Source: Verrucomicrobiales bacterium
Lineage (GTDB): Bacteria > Verrucomicrobiota > Verrucomicrobiia > Limisphaerales > UBA9464
Direction: 5' to 3'
NCBI GenBank assembly: GCA_003445095.1
Contig: DLVS01000352.1
Coordinates: 1-5,804, forward strand
Length of the DNA stretch: 5,804 nucleotides
A program made the translations under genes and the position numbers. Every line of letters starts with the position of its first letter. Position 1 is the first letter of the stretch. Positions 1 to 5,804 of this stretch are shown piece after piece. The notes beneath the pieces were generated by a model. That model searched no databases and was not told the DNA's origin. It saw nothing but the letters and a program-made list of their open reading frames with translations.

Positions 1-861
1 GTGTATGTGCAAGCTGAGGGTGACTTCCGCAACGTCGCTCACAATCTTGGCCAGTTTTACGTCCTGAACTCATCCGGTAATCACGTCCCGCTGGCGGCGC
101 TGACGACGGTCACCGCGACGAACGGCCCCGAATTCACCATGCGCTATAACCTTCACTCCGCGGCGCAAATCAATGCCTCGGCGAAGCCGGGAGTCAGTTC
201 CGCTCAGGCGATGAAGGCGATGGAGGAGGTTTTCGCCGAGACGATGCCCGAGGGCATGGGCTATGATTACATGGGAATGAGTTTCCAGGAAAAGAAGGCT
301 CAAGAAGGCGTGTCGCCGATGGTGATCTTCGGATTCTCCTTGCTCTGTGTCTTTCTCATCCTGGCCGCTCAGTACGAAAGTTGGAGCCTGCCCTTCAGCG
401 TTTTATTGGGTACTCCGATCGCGGTCTGCGGCGCGTTTGCCGGGCTGATGATCGGACGCTACGAGAACAACGTATACGCGCAGATTGGTCTGGTCATGTT
501 GATTGGTCTGGCGGCCAAGAACGCGATTCTGATCGTTGAATTCGCGAAGATGGGATTTGACCAAGGCAAGCCGCTGCTCGACGCGGCGCTCCAAGGAGCC
601 AAGCTGCGCCTGCGTCCCATCCTGATGACCAGTTTCGCCTTCATCTTGGGCTGCGTTCCGTTGGCGAGGGCGAATGGCGCCGGCGCCCTTTCACGTCAGG
701 TCATGGGGTTCACTGTCATCGGCGGCATGTTGGCGGCCAGCTTCATTGCCATTTTCCTCATTCCCGTTTTGTTCTATGTGGTCGAGAAGCTGGGGGGAGG
801 GAAACCCCATTCTCCCGCGGCGACCGGAGGCGCTACGCCAGCGGCCCCGGCGACCCACTGA
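1..861 (+). CDS. RND (HAE1/AcrB-type) efflux transporter, C-terminal part, 5'-truncated by window edge
   Basis: This is the inner-membrane proton-driven pump of a tripartite exporter; such pumps expel drugs, dyes or other amphiphiles through an outer-membrane channel. The frame is open at base 1, and the GTG there is an internal Val, not a start: the first residues (VYVQAEGDFR) match the second half of the periplasmic porter domain, near AcrB residue 770. About 285 of roughly 1050 residues are present. Visible parts are the end of the porter/docking domain (1-100, including GMSFQEKKAQ) and the last five membrane helices, about 105-123, 131-151, 158-180, 206-224 and 235-261. The hallmark GLAAKNAILIVEFA (169-182) contains Lys173, equivalent to AcrB Lys940. 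LRLRPILMTS holds Arg203, equivalent to AcrB Arg971 of the proton relay. The relay aspartates of helix 4 lie outside the window. The tail (264-286) is Gly/Pro/Ala-rich and cytoplasmic. The family call is secure; the substrate cannot be told. Confidence 0.95.
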   Translation: MYVQAEGDFRNVAHNLGQFYVLNSSGNHVPLAALTTVTATNGPEFTMRYNLHSAAQINASAKPGVSSAQAMKAMEEVFAETMPEGMGYDYMGMSFQEKKAQEGVSPMVIFGFSLLCVFLILAAQYESWSLPFSVLLGTPIAVCGAFAGLMIGRYENNVYAQIGLVMLIGLAAKNAILIVEFAKMGFDQGKPLLDAALQGAKLRLRPILMTSFAFILGCVPLARANGAGALSRQVMGFTVIGGMLAASFIAIFLIPVLFYVVEKLGGGKPHSPAATGGATPAAPATH

Positions 862-903
862 TTATGCCCGGGACGCACTTCTGGCTTACTCTGCCCAAGA
901 TTG

Positions 904-1806
904 ATGAAACTTTCCCGAATCGCTAAGTCGGCCCGCAAGTTGGCGGATCCTTTCCGGGTCAACAACGGGCACAAGTTCCGGCTCAAAAACTATGCCCCCG
1001 GTGACACCTTATGGCTGAAGGCGGCCGACAAACCGAAGGCCGTGGAGGCCCTTCAAATTGGCGTCGAAGCCCTCGCTGAACTCCAAGAACGGCTCTACGC
1101 GCAGGACAAATGGGCGATTCTCCTGATCTTCCAAGCGATGGATGCGGCGGGCAAAGACGGAGCGATCAAGCACGTCATGTCCGGAATAAATCCTCAAGGA
1201 TGCCAGGTTCGCTCCTTCAAAGCTCCGACCAGTGAAGAGCTCGACCATGACTACCTTTGGCGTTATACGCATCACCTGCCGGAACGGGGGCGGATCGGAA
1301 TTTTCAATCGCTCGTATTACGAGGAGACGCTAGTCGTTCGGGTCCATCCCGAACTCCTCGAAAAGCAAAAGCTCCCGCCCGAAACCATCACCAAAGACAT
1401 TTGGAAGCAGCGTTTCGACGACATTCGCGGGCTCGAACGGTATCTATCTCGCAATGGAGTTTTGGTCCGCAAGTTCTTCCTGAATGTGTCGAAGACCGAA
1501 CAGAAGCGCAGGTTTCTGGAGCGACTCACTGAACCCGAAAAGAATTGGAAATTTTCCTCAGCCGACATTCATGAACGCCAGCGTTGGCGTGAGTACATGC
1601 AGGCGTATGAAGATACGATTCGACAAACCGCCACGGAGGAGTCTCCATGGTACGTGGTGCCCGCGGACAATAAGTGGTTCACGCGAATCGTCGTCGCCTC
1701 GGCGATCATCGACGCCTTGTGGTCCCTGGATTTGGAATTCCCGAAAGTCAACAAGCTCGCCCGCAAGCAACTGGAACTCGCCCGCGAACAATTGGAACAA
1801 GAATGA
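904..1806 (+). CDS. ppk2: PPK2-family polyphosphate:nucleotide phosphotransferase
   Basis: This cytoplasmic enzyme transfers phosphate between inorganic polyphosphate and nucleotides (AMP, ADP or GDP, depending on subclass). The 300-residue single-domain P-loop fold is complete. Walker A is QAMDAAGKDG (77-86, Lys84 and Asp85). The Walker B-like segment is RIGIFNRSYYEE (130-141). DYLWR (116-120) and the lid region KFFLNVSKTEQKRR (190-203) through PEKNWKF (211-217) follow. WYVVPADNKW (249-258) is the usual C-terminal motif. Overall order and length resemble the PPK2 branch that includes the Meiothermus ruber class III enzyme, which phosphorylates both AMP and ADP; this subclass is inferred from memory and the substrate is unproven. 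ATG 904 is preferred over the adjacent TTG 901; only a weak purine stretch (AAGA) precedes it. The last 16 residues look like a charged amphipathic helix. The gene lies 42 bases after the pump gene and overlaps the outer membrane factor gene by four bases, an unusual place for a nucleotide enzyme. Confidence 0.93.
   Translation: MKLSRIAKSARKLADPFRVNNGHKFRLKNYAPGDTLWLKAADKPKAVEALQIGVEALAELQERLYAQDKWAILLIFQAMDAAGKDGAIKHVMSGINPQGCQVRSFKAPTSEELDHDYLWRYTHHLPERGRIGIFNRSYYEETLVVRVHPELLEKQKLPPETITKDIWKQRFDDIRGLERYLSRNGVLVRKFFLNVSKTEQKRRFLERLTEPEKNWKFSSADIHERQRWREYMQAYEDTIRQTATEESPWYVVPADNKWFTRIVVASAIIDALWSLDLEFPKVNKLARKQLELAREQLEQE
1803..1806 (+). promoter_or_regulatory. ATGA stop/start overlap linking ppk2 and the outer membrane factor gene
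   Basis: The ppk2 stop codon TGA (1804-1806) overlaps an in-frame ATG (1803-1805) of the following gene. Such overlaps commonly give translational coupling, in which ribosomes ending on the first gene restart on the second. Only a weak purine-rich stretch (GGAAC, then AAGA) precedes the ATG, so there is no strong independent ribosome binding site, which fits coupling. A second in-frame ATG at 1818, preceded by GAAAGA, is a competing start and would give a 15-base gap instead. Confidence 0.55.
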
Positions 1807-3308
1807 AAGATAATTCGATGAAGTGGTTGGCCATGTTTTTAAAGAAGTTGATCCGAGCTCAAACCGCGACCGCACTGGGGGCGACGTTGCTAGTGGCGGC
1901 GATACTCGCCGGATGCGCGGTCGGCCCCGATTACAAACGGCCAGAAACCCAAGTAACTCCCGAATTCCGCGGACCCGCGGCCGCGGGTACGAATTCCTTG
2001 GCCGACTTGCCTTGGTGGACGCTGTTTCAGGATCCGGTGCTGCTCGGTCTGATTCAGGAGTCGCTCACCAACAACTACGACCTCCGGCAGGCTGTCGCGG
2101 TCGTGGAACAAGCGCGCCAACAGGTGACCGTGGCGCGGGCACCGTTATTTCCACAACTGGGTTATTCCGGAGGGATCGCGCGAGGCAAGAATCAAGTCTT
2201 CGGGAGTAGCGCCGCCGGACTGGGCTCGACCAGCACGACTCCGTACGCGTGGGGCCTGGCGTCATGGGAGATCGACTTGTGGGGGCGCATCCGCCGACTC
2301 AGCCAAGCGGCCCAAGCGCAATACCTGGCCACTGTGGAAGGGGAGCGCAATGTCCGGCTCACCCTCGTCAGTGACCTTGCTTCGGCCTACCTCCAAGTGC
2401 TGTCTTTGCGGGACGAACTGATAATTCAGCGCGAGGCTACCAATGCGTATGCTGAGACGCTCCGGATTTTTCAGGACCGTTTGCAAGGCGGGGTGACCTC
2501 CCGACTGGAAACTGATCGTGCGGAGGCCTCGCTGGCCCGGGCTGCCTCGACGATCCCGGATCTTCAACGCCGAATCGTCGCCGCCGAAAACGCCCTCAAC
2601 CTATTGGTCGGCCGGCCGCCCGGCTCGGTTGCCGCCGCCGAAAAGCCGATAAATCAACAGACGCTCGTAGCGCCGGAAATCCCGGCAGGTTTGCCCAGCG
2701 ATCTCTTGCAGCGTCGGCCTGATATTTCAGCGGCCGAGCAGCAATTGATTGCGTCGAGCGCGTTGATCGGTGCGGCAAAAGCCAATTTTTTCCCGCAGAT
2801 CAGTCTGACCGGCATGTTCGGTCAAGGCAGTTTGGAGATGGATGCGTTCACTGGAGGTTCATCCCGGATTTGGTCGATCGCGGCCGGTGTGACGGGGCCG
2901 ATTTTCCAGGGCGGCCAAATCCGGGCGCAATACGCAGCGTCGAAGGCCGCGTATGACCAGTCGGTGGCGGTCTATGAACAAACGGTGCTGAATGCGCTCC
3001 GCGAAGTCTCGGATAGCTTGGTTGCACGCCAAAAATTCATTGAGGTCCGGATTGAAAGTGAGAAAGCGGTCCTGGCGTTGATCTCATCGGTGAGGATTGC
3101 CACGGAACGCTACATCAACGGGCGTTCGAGCTATTTTGAGGTCTTGGAGGCGCAACAGCAGTTGTATCCGACGCAGGTCGAATTGAACAACGCGAGGCTC
3201 GCGGAAGCCCGAGCGATTGTGGACTTGTACCGAGTCCTCGGCGGCGGCTGGAACCTGACCAATGCGGCGGCCTGGACAGAACCCAAGGCGCCGGCAACTT
3301 TGCCGTAA
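1803..3308 (+). CDS. Outer membrane factor lipoprotein, NodT/OprM (TolC-like) family
   Basis: This is the outer-membrane channel of a tripartite efflux system; OprM-type proteins form trimers with a beta-barrel in the outer membrane and an alpha-helical tunnel in the periplasm. The product is 501 residues, the normal size. It starts with a basic, hydrophobic signal sequence ending in a lipobox LAGC, with Cys38 as the predicted lipidated residue. The family opening AVGPDYKRPE follows directly. Next come PWWTLFQDPVL (70-80) and ESLTNNYDLRQA (86-97), where the first outer-membrane-efflux repeat begins. The hallmark LPSDLLQRRPDI (297-308) and GAAKANFFPQISLTG open the second repeat, and the helical end contains YFEVLEAQQQLYPTQVEL. 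Start choice is between ATG 1803, overlapping the ppk2 stop, and ATG 1818; the second trims five residues and leaves the signal peptide intact. An open frame back to 1674 lies inside ppk2 and is not used. Together with the upstream RND gene it implies a complete exporter, whose adaptor gene is probably upstream of the window. Confidence 0.95.
   Translation: MKDNSMKWLAMFLKKLIRAQTATALGATLLVAAILAGCAVGPDYKRPETQVTPEFRGPAAAGTNSLADLPWWTLFQDPVLLGLIQESLTNNYDLRQAVAVVEQARQQVTVARAPLFPQLGYSGGIARGKNQVFGSSAAGLGSTSTTPYAWGLASWEIDLWGRIRRLSQAAQAQYLATVEGERNVRLTLVSDLASAYLQVLSLRDELIIQREATNAYAETLRIFQDRLQGGVTSRLETDRAEASLARAASTIPDLQRRIVAAENALNLLVGRPPGSVAAAEKPINQQTLVAPEIPAGLPSDLLQRRPDISAAEQQLIASSALIGAAKANFFPQISLTGMFGQGSLEMDAFTGGSSRIWSIAAGVTGPIFQGGQIRAQYAASKAAYDQSVAVYEQTVLNALREVSDSLVARQKFIEVRIESEKAVLALISSVRIATERYINGRSSYFEVLEAQQQLYPTQVELNNARLAEARAIVDLYRVLGGGWNLTNAAAWTEPKAPATLP
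1973..1988. repeat. 16-bp perfect palindrome inside the outer membrane factor gene
   Basis: ACCCGCGGCCGCGGGT reads identically on both strands with no spacer. It lies about 57 bases after the lipobox Cys codon and encodes GPAAAGT-type linker residues, before the conserved PWWTLF segment. With no loop it could form a cruciform or a duplex-type protein site, but in GC-rich DNA it may equally be a by-product of Ala/Gly codon choice. GAATTC sites flank it at 1962 and 1991, and GAATTC also occurs elsewhere in the window. Confidence 0.5.
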
Positions 3309-3331
3309 CACTGGTGTTGACGAACTAGGCT

Positions 3332-4141
3332 ATGCAACGACGCCCAAACGGTTGGATTCGATTCGCCTGGGGGATTGCTCTGGGCGGGGTGCTTTCACTA
3401 GGTGCAACGGTTGGAGCGATCCCCGGCGAAAACCCCTACTCGGTCATCACCAACCGCAATGCCTTCGGCATTCGTCCGCCGCCAGAACCCGAGCCGCCCG
3501 TCGTAGCCCCTCCTCCGTCGGCGCCGCCCAATATTTTCCTGACCGGGGTGTTCCACCGCGAAGGTCGGAAAAAGGCGTACTTCGTCATCAATCGTCCCGG
3601 CTCGAAACAACCTGACTACGAGACTGCCGGCGAAGGGGAGGAGTTCCAGGATTTCAAAGTTTTGGAGATTAATGCGAAGGAAGGACGAGTCCGCGCTTTG
3701 GTGAGTGGTCGCGAGGTTTCGCTGAACTTTGCGGACAATGGCATGAAGTCCACGGGAGGTGGCGGCACAGGTCCGGGAAATCCGAACGTGCCGAAACTTC
3801 CGCCTGGCTCGCCCATTCCGTCGCCCGTCGCGCCAGTCCCGCTGGCGAACGTGGGCGGCAATTCCGGTCCGGTTGTGATTGGCCGGGGTGGGGTCAACCT
3901 CAATTCCTCGCAGCCCGCGTTCAATAGCACTGGGGCCCCCTCGTATGCTCCAGTCAATCCGGCCGACACGGCTGGCGGGGGCGTTCAAATCCCCCAGATC
4001 ACCCGAAACCTACCCACTCGGCCTGGCACCGATTCGCCTCAACCACCCCAGGATCAAGTCATACCTACGCAGACCGTGCTTGATCCCAACAGCCGGTCGG
4101 GGATTCCAGTCCCCATTCCGCCGCCCTCGAAATATCAATAG
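3332..4141 (+). CDS. Secreted or membrane-anchored protein with GspC/PilP-like core and Pro/Gly-rich tail, function unknown
   Basis: I do not recognise a characterised gene. The 269-residue product begins with a basic stretch (MQRRPNGWIR) and one hydrophobic segment (about 11-30), either a cleaved signal peptide or a membrane anchor. The mature part opens with NRNAFGIRPPPEPEPP (41-56). A compact domain of about 65 residues follows: NIFLTGVFHREGRKKAYFVI (67-86), a charged stretch EGEEFQDFKVLEINAKEG, then RALVSGREVSLNF (121-133). This succession of short beta strands (LTGV, AYFVI, V..I....G, REVSLNF) recalls the homology region of type II secretion GspC and the pilus lipoprotein PilP. That is a pattern match by eye. 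From about 139 on the chain is low-complexity, rich in Gly, Pro, Ser and Asn, and probably disordered. The PDZ domain of true GspC is absent. ATG 3332, 23 bases after the outer membrane factor stop, has only a weak TAGG upstream. The gene probably shares the efflux transcript, but no secretion or pilus gene is visible. Confidence 0.75.
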   Translation: MQRRPNGWIRFAWGIALGGVLSLGATVGAIPGENPYSVITNRNAFGIRPPPEPEPPVVAPPPSAPPNIFLTGVFHREGRKKAYFVINRPGSKQPDYETAGEGEEFQDFKVLEINAKEGRVRALVSGREVSLNFADNGMKSTGGGGTGPGNPNVPKLPPGSPIPSPVAPVPLANVGGNSGPVVIGRGGVNLNSSQPAFNSTGAPSYAPVNPADTAGGGVQIPQITRNLPTRPGTDSPQPPQDQVIPTQTVLDPNSRSGIPVPIPPPSKYQ

Positions 4142-4148
4142 CGTCCCC

Positions 4149-4196
4149 GTCTCGGCATCGGCCAGCTGCGCGCAAACATCGGCGAGACCTTTTTTT
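4149..4196 (+). terminator. Possible rho-independent terminator after the + strand gene cluster
   Basis: GTCTCG (4149-4154) can pair with CGAGAC (4183-4188), and the right arm is followed after one C by seven T residues (4190-4196). It starts eight bases past the stop codon of the 3332-4141 gene, where a terminator is expected between convergent genes. Against it, the stem has only six pairs and the loop is 28 bases, although GC-rich loop sequence could add inner pairing. I saw no matching structure for the opposite strand, so the nadE terminator is unidentified. Confidence 0.4.
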
Positions 4197-4277
4197 GGGG
4201 TGCCTCAAACTCTTCGGAAATCGCTCTTTCTCGGGTTCCTTGGTTACCGTATGCCGACCCGACCTTGGTTTTCGCGG

Positions 4278-5804
4278 TTAGATTTCTCGCCACGATTGCG
4301 CGATCGGGATGCGCCGCCCTACCCCAAAGGCTTTCGTGGTGACTTTCAGTCCCGGTGCCGCTTGGCGCCGTTTGTACTCTGAACTGTCGATCAGCCGGAC
4401 GACCCGTTTGACCGCGGCCGGGTCGAGGCCATCGCCGATCAATTGGGACGGTGACCGCCCGCGCACAACGTAGCCCTCGAGAATCGCATCGAGAACTTCG
4501 TACGGAGGAAGACTGTCTTGGTCGGTTTGATTCGGCCTCAACTCGGCGCTGGGGGGCTTGGAGATACTGGCTTCCGGAATCAACGATTTTCCCAACCGCT
4601 GCTTTGCTTCCTCATTGATCCAGCGGGCCAGTCGATACACCCAAGTTTTTGGTACGTCGCTAATGACCGCCAAACCACCACACATATCGCCGTACAAAGT
4701 GCAATAACCTACCGCGAGTTCCGACTTGTTTCCGGTGGTCAGCAGCAACGAGCCGAACTTGTTCGACATCGCCATTAACGTGACTCCGCGAAGCCGCGCC
4801 TGGAGGTTTTCCTCGGTGGTGTCTTCCGACCGCCCCGCAAACAGCGGTTGCAGTTGCGACTTTAACTCCCGGAAAGGCGGTTGAATCGGCACGACGTCGT
4901 AAGCGATGCCCAGGTTGCGCGCGAGTTCCCGCGCGTCGTCGAGACTGCCCGGGGAACTGAATTCCGAAGGCAGGGACAGTCCTCGAACTTGGTCTGGTCC
5001 TAACGCCGCCACCGCTAGGCAAGCCACTACGGCCGAGTCGATCCCACCGCTCAACCCGAGGACCGCCGACTTGAATCCGCACTTGTGCAAGTAGTCGCGA
5101 GTACCGAGGACTAACGCTTCGTACAGCATGCGTTCCTCTGGTTCGGCCGGTGCCGCCGACCCGCCGCGAGCCTTGGACTCGATCCACAAGAAATCCTCCG
5201 CGAACGCCGCGCCGCGCGCGAGTAAGTTGCCCTCGGAATCGAATCCGCAACTTTGGCCGTCGAACACGAGCTCATCGTTTCCCCCCACTAGATTGCAATA
5301 CACCACCGGACGGCCTGTCTTCGCGGCAAGACTGGCCAACATGGCCTGACGAGTCCGTTCTTTGCTAACGTGCCAAGGCGACGCCGAAAGATTGACGATC
5401 AGATCTGCCCCCGCCGTGACGAGGGCCACGGCCGGATTCGGGCGATATCGGCGTTCGGGCCAGAAATCCTCGTCGTTCCACAGGTCCTCGCAGATGGTGA
5501 TCCCCAACTTCTGGCCGCGAAATTCTACGGAGAGATTCTCCACCGCGGGCTCGAAGTAGCGGTCTTCGTCGAAGACATCATATGTCGGCAACAGCGTCTT
5601 TTCCCGAATAGCCACGATCTTCCCCGCAGCGAGCAACGCTGCGGCATTTGTGAGCTCACGTCCGGGACGTCGGGGGTTGCGCCCGACGAATCCCACCAGT
5701 AAGCCGACTTCCCCGGTTCGCTTGGCCAACCGTTCCAGCGCTTCCAGGTTCGCGCTGACGAACGACTCCCGCAGGAGCAGGTCGCGCGGAGGGTAACCCG
5801 TCAA
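4278..5804 (-). CDS. nadE: Glutamine-dependent NAD+ synthetase, N-terminus cut by window edge
   Basis: This cytoplasmic enzyme makes the last step of NAD+ synthesis: nicotinic acid adenine dinucleotide is adenylated with ATP and amidated, using ammonia released from glutamine. The 508 residues present cover two domains. The N-terminal nitrilase-type glutaminase has REKTLLPTYDVFDEDRYF (catalytic Lys69) and ITICEDLWNDEDFWP (nucleophile Cys105), then NLSASPWH. The C-terminal synthetase has the PP-loop LGLSGGIDSAVVACLA (SGGIDS at 252-257), TTGNKSELAVGY (356-367), YGDMCGGLAVISDVPKT, and the usual end KAFGVGRRIPIAQSW. The TTG at the edge (5802-5804) is an internal Leu of the family motif ELALTGYPP, not a start; the catalytic Glu should lie within about ten bases outside the window, and some 35-45 N-terminal residues are missing. 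The gene converges on the efflux cluster with a 136-base gap and looks intact in all that is visible. Confidence 0.96.
   Translation of the reverse strand: MTGYPPRDLLLRESFVSANLEALERLAKRTGEVGLLVGFVGRNPRRPGRELTNAAALLAAGKIVAIREKTLLPTYDVFDEDRYFEPAVENLSVEFRGQKLGITICEDLWNDEDFWPERRYRPNPAVALVTAGADLIVNLSASPWHVSKERTRQAMLASLAAKTGRPVVYCNLVGGNDELVFDGQSCGFDSEGNLLARGAAFAEDFLWIESKARGGSAAPAEPEERMLYEALVLGTRDYLHKCGFKSAVLGLSGGIDSAVVACLAVAALGPDQVRGLSLPSEFSSPGSLDDARELARNLGIAYDVVPIQPPFRELKSQLQPLFAGRSEDTTEENLQARLRGVTLMAMSNKFGSLLLTTGNKSELAVGYCTLYGDMCGGLAVISDVPKTWVYRLARWINEEAKQRLGKSLIPEASISKPPSAELRPNQTDQDSLPPYEVLDAILEGYVVRGRSPSQLIGDGLDPAAVKRVVRLIDSSEYKRRQAAPGLKVTTKAFGVGRRIPIAQSWREI

Noticed and set aside
1..3. GTG at base 1 as the start codon of a short RND-like protein
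   Set aside because: The sequence enters in the middle of the porter domain (VYVQAEGDFR), so it is an edge truncation of a full-length pump.
862..903. Possible promoter between the pump gene and ppk2
   Set aside because: Only 42 bases, with no -10/-35-like pair or inverted repeat that I can support.
1674..1802. N-terminal extension of the outer membrane factor into ppk2
   Set aside because: The signal peptide and lipobox begin after 1803, and extending upstream would bury the signal sequence and overlap the ppk2 C-terminus by about 130 bases.
3398..3988. 196-codon - strand open frame opposite the secreted protein gene
   Set aside because: The Arg-rich composition is typical of an antisense shadow; the + strand frame has a signal peptide, a plausible domain and operon spacing.
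3879..4382. 167-codon + strand open frame running from the secreted protein gene across the intergenic region into nadE
   Set aside because: It overlaps two genes with real domain content, its product is rich in Arg, Pro and Ser as expected of an off-frame GC-rich read, and no family motif is visible.
4660..5250. 196-codon - strand open frame inside nadE
   Set aside because: It is in another frame of the same strand as clearly intact nadE, with Arg/Gly-rich, motif-free translation.

Overview
The window is a GC-rich, gene-dense bacterial chromosome segment. It holds four genes on the + strand and one convergent gene on the - strand, with coding sequence over almost all of its length. The two outer genes are cut by the window edges. 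An RND efflux pump paired with an outer-membrane-factor lipoprotein implies a diderm (Gram-negative type) cell. The secreted protein at 3332-4141, with its NRNAFGIRPPP motif and GspC/PilP-like core, resembles hypothetical proteins I associate with Verrucomicrobia (Pedosphaera-like lineages). That placement is from memory and is tentative.

Layout, left to right. Positions 1-861 are the C-terminal quarter or so of an AcrB/MexB-type RND (HAE1) transporter. Positions 904-1806 encode a complete PPK2-family polyphosphate:nucleotide phosphotransferase. Positions 1803-3308 encode a complete NodT/OprM-type outer membrane factor lipoprotein whose start codon overlaps the ppk2 stop codon (ATGA). Positions 3332-4141 encode a signal-peptide-bearing protein with a short GspC/PilP-like domain and a long Pro/Gly-rich tail. 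A short convergent intergenic region (4142-4277) holds a possible rho-independent terminator for the + strand genes. Positions 4278-5804 on the - strand carry most of a glutamine-dependent NAD+ synthetase (nadE).

The four + strand genes are separated by 42, -4 and 23 bases and probably form one transcription unit, whose upstream part (most of the pump gene, probably an AcrA-like adaptor) lies outside the window. The pump and the outer membrane factor would form the inner- and outer-membrane ends of a tripartite drug or solute exporter. The odd member is the cytoplasmic PPK2 enzyme placed between them and apparently translationally coupled to the outer membrane factor. nadE is a housekeeping gene in an unrelated, convergent unit.

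I found no RNA genes, insertion sequences, CRISPR arrays or convincing promoters. Nothing here amounts to a clear undescribed system. The points most worth a second look are the ppk2 insertion in the efflux operon and the uncharacterised GspC/PilP-like secreted protein.
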